A stretch of 19,275 nt of DNA from an uncultured Caryophanales bacterium. GTDB lineage: Bacteria; Bacillota_I; Bacilli_A; RF39; UBA660. The notes beneath the pieces were generated by a model that was not told the origin of the DNA, did not search any database, and saw only the letters and a list, made by a program, of their open reading frames with translations. Both the position numbers and the translations under genes were made by a program. Positions 14,628 to 19,275 of the stretch are shown here, piece after piece (position 1 is the stretch's first letter; the number at the start of each line of letters is the position of its first letter). The stretch spans positions 1-19,275 of the forward strand of contig CAMNML010000014.1 in assembly GCA_946544685.1 (NCBI GenBank). The letters are read 5' to 3'.

Positions 14628-14974
14628 TTTTTTATTAATTGAATTGATTTACCATTATTATCTTCTATAAAGAAACTTTCCCTATTCAAATCGCCAAAAA
14701 ATATATCTAAATCTTCTTTTTTATAACCTAATCTTTTCATTAATTCTAACACTTCTTCATCGCTATCATAGTTATACGCAATATGATCAATTGGTTTTTC
14801 CTTATCACTTGTTAATTGAAATAATTCTAATGAATGATTATTTAATCTTAAAGTTACCCAATTATATCCATCATCACTAAATCTTTCTAACAATTCATAT
14901 CCAAACATTTTGTAAAAAGCAATAGATTCATCTAAATCTTTTACAGTAATTGCAATATGATCTAAATCTAACAT
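14624..14974 (-). CDS. VOC (glyoxalase/bleomycin-resistance fold) protein (array unit 3)
   Basis: This is a 116-residue single-domain protein with the paired beta-alpha-beta-beta-beta fold. Metal-ligand candidates are H6 in L-D-H-I-A-I-T-V, E near 50 in L-E-L-F-Q-L, H near 64 in P-I-D-H-I-A-Y and E near 100 in S-F-F-I-E-D, followed by N-N-G-K-S-I-Q-L. Members act as glyoxalases, dioxygenases or drug-binding or drug-modifying resistance proteins; I cannot choose. The AGGAGG binding site is inside a long inverted repeat (14976-15022) that separates it from the regulator gene, so its translation may be gated. Confidence 0.85.
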   Translation of the reverse strand: MLDLDHIAITVKDLDESIAFYKMFGYELLERFSDDGYNWVTLRLNNHSLELFQLTSDKEKPIDHIAYNYDSDEEVLELMKRLGYKKEDLDIFFGDLNRESFFIEDNNGKSIQLIKK

Positions 14975-14975
14975 A

Positions 14976-15022
14976 AAAATACCTCCTATATAAATTATAA
15001 ACTTTAATATAGGAAGTATTTT
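14976..15022 (-). promoter_or_regulatory. Long hairpin covering the VOC ribosome binding site
   Basis: On the minus strand AAAATACTTCCTATAT and ATATAGGAGGTATTTT pair over about 16 bp with one G-U, spaced by a short AT loop, and a T-run abuts the VOC ATG. The AGGAGG lies in the downstream arm. It could terminate the regulator transcript, hide the VOC start, or be a dyad bound by the adjacent regulator. Confidence 0.55.
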
Positions 15023-15024
15023 TG

Positions 15025-15597
15025 CTACATAATTATATTTTCTATTCTTTTTAAATTAAGATGCCTTATATCATTAGGTTCATCTGAATAATGTACAACT
15101 ACCATAATCGTATTTTCATATACATATATTTGTATTGGTAATATACATCTTGATTTTTTAACACCTTTACTAAAATATTCTATCATTATTTTCTTTTTAT
15201 TATTTATTGCATCTTGTATAATATTAATTTTGGTTTTATCTTCTTCACTCATATTATCTTTATTATTTACCAATCTACAATAGTTATTTATTTTTTCTTT
15301 AATATTTTCCAATTCTTTTTTATCATTATCTGATAATTTATTTATTATTAAATCTATTTTATTTATATCATTTTCATTAAATAAAATTGATGGTACTTCA
15401 ACTTTAGAATAAAGTTTATACCCTCCATTTTTACCCATAACATTTTCAATATATATTCCTTCTTTTTCAAGTTCATCTTTATATTGTCTTATAGTTCTTG
15501 GACTTACTTCTAACATTTCAGATAGTCTTTTACAACTATATACTTTTCCAGAAGATAGTATATCTAACATCTTTATATTTTTTGAAATTTTTGACAT
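15025..15597 (-). CDS. HTH_11/WYL-type transcriptional regulator, short form (array unit 3)
   Basis: From the ATG at 15597 (after AGGTGAAG) it is 190 residues. An N-terminal winged helix (about 1-58) contains S-C-K-R-L-S-E-M-L-E-V-S-P-R-T-I-R-Q-Y, typical of the DeoR/HTH_11 group. A helical linker follows, then a WYL-like domain from about 125 with I-M-I-E-Y-F and a terminal L-N-L-K-R-I-E-N-I. The W-Y-L triplet itself is not conserved and the usual WCX C-terminal extension is missing, so it is shorter than the 300-residue norm. WYL proteins sense small ligands or nucleic acids and often regulate neighbours; the VOC gene just downstream is the obvious candidate target. Confidence 0.85.
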   Translation of the reverse strand: MSKISKNIKMLDILSSGKVYSCKRLSEMLEVSPRTIRQYKDELEKEGIYIENVMGKNGGYKLYSKVEVPSILFNENDINKIDLIINKLSDNDKKELENIKEKINNYCRLVNNKDNMSEEDKTKINIIQDAINNKKKIMIEYFSKGVKKSRCILPIQIYVYENTIMVVVHYSDEPNDIRHLNLKRIENIIM

Positions 15598-15735
15598 AAA
15601 CTTCACCTACTTTTTACTATGAGTTACTATCTCGTAATCAACACCTTAATTCTATTGCTTTTTTATCCTTTTTTTAGTATTTCTGGCTATTTTTTATCAA
15701 TTTTCGATGTTTTTTTATAATAAACGTGCAAGACA

Positions 15736-15831
15736 TTAATCTTCACAAATCCTTATAAATAAAGGATTTGTCCAAAAGTTACTATAAACTGTAATCAACC
15801 AGTTTATATTTGTTTTATTTTCATTATTCAT
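15736..15831 (-). other. Leader ORF in copy 3 (31 codons)
   Basis: It starts M-N-N-E-N-K-T-N-I-N-W-L-I-T-V-Y, has N-P-L-F in the middle and ends I-C-E-D. Compared with copy 2 several differences are silent or conservative. Confidence 0.4.
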
Positions 15832-15862
15832 TTGGATCAACTCCTTTTATAAAATCATTAAA

Positions 15863-15871
15863 ATTATAGCA
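15863..15871 (-). promoter_or_regulatory. Extended -10 promoter in copy 3
   Basis: TGCTATAAT on the minus strand after the terminator T-run; it would drive the WYL regulator and VOC genes. Confidence 0.6.
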
Positions 15872-15872
15872 T

Positions 15873-15901
15873 AAAAAAGGCAGATTTTGTACTAATCTGT
15901 C
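15873..15901 (-). terminator. Intrinsic terminator in copy 3
   Basis: GACAGATT, short loop, AATCTGCC and T-run on the minus strand, one G-U pair. It ends the radical SAM unit. Confidence 0.75.
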
Positions 15902-15966
15902 TAAATTTATAATACATATTCTTAAATATTAGCATTTTTTAATATTTAAAGCATCTACTCTTCAAA

Positions 15967-16904
15967 TTATTTATCTTTATTTTCATTTGAAATTTTATTT
16001 TGTACTAGTTGCCCACATCCAATTTCTTCATTAGAGATATTGCCAAACACATAACATTCAATACCATTTCTTTTTAATTTTTTTCAATTACTCTTAATCT
16101 CTCATAAGATGGTGAAACATAACCATAAATACCTGCTTGCTTAGTATAATTCAAAAAAGATATTCTAATTTCAATTTTATCTTTTATAGGAGTTAGCATT
16201 TCTATAAAATTGTCTACCTGTTCATCACTATCATTTATACCAGACATTCCTAGCATATTAATTTTCACTCTACATTTGTCATACTTGGCAGAGTCTTTAT
16301 ATTTTATTGCTTCTAAAACATTTTTATAGAACGAATAATTACTTGGTAAGTTTTTTACTATTTTTTTCATTTGTTTATCATCTAACGAATAAAATGGAAT
16401 TTGTAATGTTTTAATTCTTAAATCAAGGGTATTCCAATATTCAAAGCAATTCCTATCATAACCAAATGTTCCAATTATAAATGTAACATGATTATATTTT
16501 TTTTGGACTTCACTCATAAACTGACCAACTTGTTTATAAACAATAGATGGTTCTCCGATACCAGTAAAACTTATACAAAATTTCTCGTAATCATTAGGAT
16601 TTATGTTATTGTCATTTAACATGATATCTATTTGTTCCCAAAAATCTTCACATTTTAGCATGTATGGAGCTTTATTTAATGCCCCAGATGCACAAAACTG
16701 ACAGCCTACTGGGCAATTATACATATTACTTAGTTCCAATATAAATTCAACAATTTTTCCATCTTTAATATGCCATATAACCATTGATTCTATGATTCTA
16801 CTATTTTCATCAGATAGTAAATACCTTATTACCTTTTGATAATTCCAATTTCTAGAATTAAATGGATGTTCTTTTTTTAATTTTTCAAGAATGTTCAATT
16901 TCAT
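15967..16904 (-). pseudogene. RlmN/Cfr-like radical SAM methyltransferase gene with a frameshift (array unit 4)
   Basis: The first frame runs 276 codons from the ATG at 16904 to a TAA at 16076-16074. It has the radical SAM motif C-P-V-G-C-Q-F-C (cysteines 64, 68, 71; the CxxxCxxC form), F-T-G-I-G-E-P and a C-terminal S-P-S-Y-E-R-L-R-V. The stop falls just after a run of seven A. In the next frame 36 more codons, to 15967, encode K-R-N-G-I-E-C-Y-V-F-G then I-G-C-G-Q-L, the family's terminal catalytic Cys motif (A-C-G-Q-L in RlmN). One extra A would join them into about 312 residues. Family members methylate A2503 of 23S rRNA (C2 or C8) or tRNA A37. The N-terminal domain is shorter than in RlmN. 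The cause could be decay, phase variation, slippage or a sequencing error. Confidence 0.8.
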
Positions 16905-17099
16905 CTTTATTTACCTTTCTATTTGTATACGTTTTATCCTATAATCTGAGTTTAACCGTCAATACCAAGTATCAAATACTATGCTATTTTTGTCCGTTTT
17001 TTATCTATTTTTTATATTTTTTAGTAATTATTTATCAAAAAATGTAATTACTAAATATTAGTTTTCCCTTATTTTATAGGAGTTTCATGAATGGCTAGA

Positions 17100-17141
17100 C
17101 TAAATCAATATCAACCAGTTTATATTAGTTTTATTATCCAT
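17100..17141 (-). other. Shortened leader ORF in copy 4 (13 codons)
   Basis: It reads M-D-N-K-T-N-I-N-W-L-I-L-I and stops, losing the part conserved in the other leaders. Confidence 0.3.
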
Positions 17142-17173
17142 AGGAATCACTCCATTTCTATTCAATTAAGCAT

Positions 17174-17203
17174 AAAAAAGACGAAATTTAGTATAATTCC
17201 GTC
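17174..17203 (-). terminator. Intrinsic terminator in copy 4
   Basis: GACGGAATT, short loop, AAATTTCGTC and T-run on the minus strand, one mismatch in the stem. It ends the ABC exporter unit. Confidence 0.7.
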
Positions 17204-17261
17204 TAATTTTAAATCATTTTTATAGTTACTATAAATCTATATCAAATATTAATTAGAGTCT

Positions 17262-17275
17262 CCTGGCCATATGGC
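17262..17275 (+). repeat. Inverted fragment of rbgA codons after the permease gene
   Basis: CCTGGCCATATGGC on the plus strand, the counterpart of 14611-14627. Extended by two bases it matches the minus-strand P-G-H-M-A codons of rbgA at 14 of 16 positions. A perfect 8-bp hairpin (17280-17299) lies between it and the permease stop. Confidence 0.4.
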
Positions 17276-17301
17276 AAATCGTAATATCTTAATATTACGA
17301 G

Positions 17302-18003
17302 CTAATCATCTAATTTCTTTTTTCTATATACTATACTAAAAATTGTTATACAAATAATGAAATTAATTATGTAAGTTAATATGATTTTATAATCAATAGT
17401 TACCGTTGTTTGATTTATAATTTCGGCGATAGTATCGGCAAATCTAGTAGAATATAATAATTTAGTTATATTTTGCATTGATTCATTCATTGCACCAAAA
17501 GTTGGAAGCATTCCTATTACTATTGTTATTGGAGCACACATACCATTTGCAGCCATTTGATTTTTTACAGAAATGCCAATAGTGGCTCCTAACACCATTG
17601 AACAAAGTGAAGACAAAATAATAGAAACATAGAAATATAAGTAATTTATTCCTGATATATTAATTAGTGGAATAAATAAAGAACAACTAATTAATGATGC
17701 TAATATGACAAATAATCCATTTCCAATAAAATATTCTAATGGTTTTATATTAGCAAAAATTAAACTTCTTAAAGTTCCTTTTTCTTTTTCCTCAGCAATT
17801 ATAGATGCCATTATATTCATTGAACAAAATAATACATTAATTGGTAAAAAAACTATTGGAAACATTTCTCTACCATCTTTCATTGTTGCATAGAATAAAT
17901 ACGTCATTGCAGGAAACATAAGAAAGAATAATAATTGTCTTTTATTTCTAATCATATCTCTTAATGTTTTTTTAAATATTGCAGTAACATGATATAGTTT
18001 CAT
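17302..18003 (-). CDS. ABC-2 type exporter permease (array unit 5)
   Basis: This 233-residue membrane protein has about six hydrophobic helices. It opens with a cytoplasmic stretch, F-K-K-T-L-R-D-M-I-R-N-K-R, typical of ABC2_membrane permeases, and has the usual A-E-E-K-E-K-G-T-L-R-S-L segment after the second helix (about 70-81). Its ATG shares one base with the TAA of the ATPase gene (TAATG). With the ATPase it would form an exporter for a drug, peptide or lipid. At 233 residues it is a compact half-transporter, so a dimer is expected. Confidence 0.9.
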   Translation of the reverse strand: MKLYHVTAIFKKTLRDMIRNKRQLLFFLMFPAMTYLFYATMKDGREMFPIVFLPINVLFCSMNIMASIIAEEKEKGTLRSLIFANIKPLEYFIGNGLFVILASLISCSLFIPLINISGINYLYFYVSIILSSLCSMVLGATIGISVKNQMAANGMCAPITIVIGMLPTFGAMNESMQNITKLLYSTRFADTIAEIINQTTVTIDYKIILTYIINFIICITIFSIVYRKKKLDD

Positions 18004-18848
18004 TACACAAGCTCCTTTCCAGTAAGTTCAATAAATACAGTTTCAAGAGTGGGTTCTGAAGAGTGAATAGATAATATTTGTTCATCTTCAATTAGTTTAG
18101 CGAGTTTTTTAGAATCCACTTTATTACTCTTAAATGTTATTTCTTTATTGTCTTTCGTAATAACATTATAAACATTGTATTTGTTATGTCTCATACATAT
18201 ATCTTTAGGAGTTCCAAATTCAACTATCTTACCCAAATGAAGTAATGCTACTTCATCACACATTTTAGTTGCTTCTTCCATATTATGCGTTGTTAAAAAG
18301 ATTGTAGTCCCTGATTTTTTTAATTCAAATAATAAGTTATGTATTTTTAAAGAAGTTGCTGGATCAAGTCCGCTTGTAGGTTCATCTAAAAATAATAATT
18401 TTGGTTTATTTATAAGAGCTCTTGCAAGTATTAATCTTTGTGTCATACCTTTAGAGAGCTTACTAGTAATAGTCCTTTTGGAATCATATAATTCAACTTT
18501 CTTTAAAATTTTATCAATTTCTTTTTTTTCAGTGTTATAAATATTTGCAAAAACTTCCATGTTTTCAAATACTGTTAATCGTTCATATAATCCAAAATTA
18601 TCCATTACTGCACTAATTTTATTCATTATAGAATAACTTAGTTTATTTGGAACAACATCAAATACTCTTGCCTCACCTGACGTAATTGAATATTCACCTA
18701 TAAGCATTTTTATTAAAGTTGTTTTTCCTGCACCTGATGGTCCCAAAAAACCAAATATTTCACCTTCAGAAACTTTAAAATTAATCTCATTAATTACTTT
18801 TTTATTTCCAAATTTTTTTACCAAGTTTTTTACTTCAATGACATTCAT
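18003..18848 (-). CDS. ABC transporter ATP-binding protein (array unit 5)
   Basis: This 281-residue ATPase has Walker A G-P-S-G-A-G-K-T-T (about 35-43), a signature read as L-S-K-G-M-T-Q-R (the canonical L-S-G-G-Q is altered), Walker B L-L-F-L-D-E-P-T-S-G-L-D and the switch His in L-T-T-H-N. A C-terminal extension after about 225 ends in P-T-L-E-T-V-F-I-E-L-T-G, seen in drug- and antibiotic-exporting ABC-2 systems. It is translated ahead of the permease and probably has its own extended -10 promoter (18871-18879) besides the one in repeat copy 5. Confidence 0.93.
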   Translation of the reverse strand: MNVIEVKNLVKKFGNKKVINEINFKVSEGEIFGFLGPSGAGKTTLIKMLIGEYSITSGEARVFDVVPNKLSYSIMNKISAVMDNFGLYERLTVFENMEVFANIYNTEKKEIDKILKKVELYDSKRTITSKLSKGMTQRLILARALINKPKLLFLDEPTSGLDPATSLKIHNLLFELKKSGTTIFLTTHNMEEATKMCDEVALLHLGKIVEFGTPKDICMRHNKYNVYNVITKDNKEITFKSNKVDSKKLAKLIEDEQILSIHSSEPTLETVFIELTGKELV

Positions 18849-18870
18849 ATTAATTCAACTCCTACTAATC

Positions 18871-18879
18871 ATTATATCA
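18871..18879 (-). promoter_or_regulatory. Extended -10 promoter of ABC exporter
   Basis: TGATATAAT on the minus strand about 23 nt before the start codon. This is the only unit with a clear second promoter between leader and gene. Confidence 0.5.
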
Positions 18880-18953
18880 TAAATTTCTAAAATTATTTTG
18901 TTCGGAATATTACTATTTTGCGAATTATTAATCATAATATTTTATCACATACA

Positions 18954-18974
18954 AAACACATATAAAATGTGTTT
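18954..18974. promoter_or_regulatory. 8-bp inverted repeat between leader and ABC genes
   Basis: AAACACAT-N5-ATGTGTTT. It could be an operator or, read on the minus strand with TTTTG after it, a weak attenuator. It has no counterpart in the other units. Confidence 0.35.
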
Positions 18975-18984
18975 AAAAATAAGT

Positions 18985-19195
18985 GTCGGCATATTACAAG
19001 CCAGTACTATTATTTCTCTCAAAAGCAAGCAATTTTTAACCTATTTTTTCAAATTTTTCTTCTTTTTTTATTAAAACTTGCAAGATCTCATTTGCTAAAA
19101 AGTACCATTTTATAAGGGTTTAAGTGATAGTCGCCATAAATACAGGACAGGCAATTTATATTAGTTTTATTTTCATTCATTTGAATCAACTCCTT
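18985..19195 (-). repeat. Type A rbgA-like leader repeat, copy 5
   Basis: This is the ungapped partner of 13485-13695 (about 86% identical by hand count), exactly 5500 bases away. It has the binding site GGAGTTGATTC, the rbgA-like start and the two flanking copies of the post-Trp segment (18985-19005 and 19130-19155). The Trp codon is TGC (Cys) here. Its own terminator and promoter lie at 19211-19248. Confidence 0.85.
19088..19180 (-). other. Leader ORF in copy 5 (30 codons)
   Basis: It begins M-N-E-N-K-T-N-I-N-C then L-S-C-I-Y-G-D-Y-H-L-N, close to copy 1, but diverges at the end (L-F-S-K). The length equals copy 1 exactly. Confidence 0.4.
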
Positions 19196-19210
19196 TTTAA
19201 AATCATTAAA

Positions 19211-19219
19211 ATTATAGCA
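19211..19219 (-). promoter_or_regulatory. Extended -10 promoter in copy 5
   Basis: TGCTATAAT on the minus strand after the terminator T-run. Confidence 0.6.
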
Positions 19220-19220
19220 T

Positions 19221-19248
19221 AAAAAAGGTAGATTTTCTATAATCTGCC
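19221..19248 (-). terminator. Intrinsic terminator in copy 5
   Basis: GGCAGATT, 6-nt loop, AATCTACC and T-run on the minus strand, one wobble pair. It ends whatever gene precedes it beyond the right edge. Confidence 0.75.
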
Positions 19249-19253
19249 CAAAA

Positions 19254-19275
19254 TTATTTATTTTCTGTTTCTTCT
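19254..19275 (-). CDS. Possible 3' end of a further array gene, cut by window edge
   Basis: Only about seven codons are inside the window. One frame reads E-E-T-E-N-K and stops at 19256-19254, just before the terminator. The frame cannot be confirmed and no product can be named. Confidence 0.25.

Larger units (their letters stand above)
15623..15901 (-). repeat. rbgA-like leader repeat, copy 3
   Basis: This copy combines a type A start region (AAAGGAGTTGATCC, then M-N-N-E-N-K-T-N-I-N-W) with a type B continuation (TTGATTAC). It has a terminator and TGCTATAAT promoter. A perfect 10-bp hairpin, ACAAATCCTT-loop-AAGGATTTGT (15745-15771), follows in the leader. The segment after the Trp codon (15778-15800) is repeated imperfectly at 15623-15645; on the plus strand both read GTTACTAT, then GTAATCAAC. 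Confidence 0.75.
16945..17203 (-). repeat. Type B rbgA-like leader repeat, copy 4 (most diverged)
   Basis: The order is the same as in copy 2: terminator, -10 region, GGAGTGATTCCT-ATG, M-D-N-K-T-N-I-N-W, then a diverged leader. The -10 is damaged (TGCTTAAT, one base shorter than TGCTATAAT), and the leader ORF is only 13 codons. A hairpin, TTAGTAATTA with TAATTACTAA, lies at about 17032-17057. The far boundary near the radical SAM gene is uncertain. Confidence 0.65.
12950..19275 (-). mobile_element. Putative tandem gene-cassette array inserted at codon 10 of rbgA
   Basis: Five accessory units follow one another in the same orientation. From rbgA outward the approximate boundaries, taken at the Trp codon of each rbgA-like repeat, are 12951-13651 (NUDIX), 13652-14460 (GNAT), 14460-15800 (WYL regulator + VOC), 15800-17116 (radical SAM) and 17116-19152 (ABC exporter); a further unit is cut by the right edge. 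Each ends with the ribosome binding site, ATG and first 9-11 codons of rbgA, four of five upstream copies preceded by a terminator. This is what serial insertion at one site would leave if each cassette carries a replacement 5' end. No integrase, transposase or resolvase is visible. The repeats are direct observation; mobility is inference. Confidence 0.55.

Noticed and set aside
13485..19195. CRISPR array
   Set aside because: The repeats are about 210-280 nt, spaced by whole genes and contain start codons and promoters; no short regular spacers or cas genes.
12950..19275. Classical integron with attC sites
   Set aside because: The repeats are mainly direct, much longer than attC, lack clear GTTRRRY/RYYYAAC core pairs, and no IntI is visible. 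Only the cassette logic is similar.
1..19275. Mycoplasma-type genetic code (TGA = Trp)
   Set aside because: TGA ends the exporter, rseP and GNAT genes exactly at ATGA overlaps or ATGAATGA, and conserved Trp positions use TGG.

Overview
The window is very AT-rich and every gene I can support lies on the minus strand, so transcription runs from high to low coordinates. Short spacings, ATGA and TAATG overlaps, AGGAGG-type ribosome binding sites and intrinsic terminators point to the Bacillota. A sporulation-type sigma factor next to mrnC-rlmB and a circularly permuted RbgA GTPase agree with that. TGA ends several genes (stops at 2305, 5375 and 13673) and Trp is TGG, so this is code 11 and not a code-4 mollicute, despite the composition. 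An uncultured gut-type lineage near Bacilli/Erysipelotrichia is my inference only.

Region 1 (1-5110) holds surface and envelope genes. They are a leucine-rich-repeat protein with a Big_2 domain (cut by the left edge), a two-gene metal unit (ten-TM metal exporter plus Fur-family repressor, with a palindrome at its promoter), and a lipoprotein with two GH25 modules and a LysM.

Region 2 (5112-12979) is a conserved housekeeping block: cdsA-rseP-small ORF, a long U32 peptidase, a coiled-coil protein, and the overlapping chain rbgA-mrnC-rlmB-sigH. Several terminators here and in region 1 start inside the stop codon of the gene they end.

Region 3 (about 12950-19275) is the unusual part. Upstream of rbgA stand five accessory units in the same orientation: NUDIX, GNAT, WYL-type regulator + VOC protein, an RlmN/Cfr-like radical SAM gene with a frameshift, and an ABC exporter pair. 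Each unit ends in a copy of the 5' end of rbgA, that is its ribosome binding site, ATG and first 9-11 codons (M-N-E-N-K-T-N-I-N-W). In four of the five upstream copies an intrinsic terminator precedes that copy, and three of those four also keep an intact extended -10 promoter. Each copy then runs into a roughly 100-200 nt leader with hairpins instead of the rest of rbgA. This is what repeated site-specific insertion into codon 10 of rbgA would leave if each incoming cassette carried a replacement 5' end for the gene. No recombinase is visible here.

The two cassettes nearest rbgA have no terminator, so rbgA and the genes after it are probably transcribed through GNAT and NUDIX from a cassette-borne promoter near 14510. 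Four of the five leaders keep a 29-31 codon ORF starting with the rbgA peptide, so translational attenuation is an alternative or additional role.
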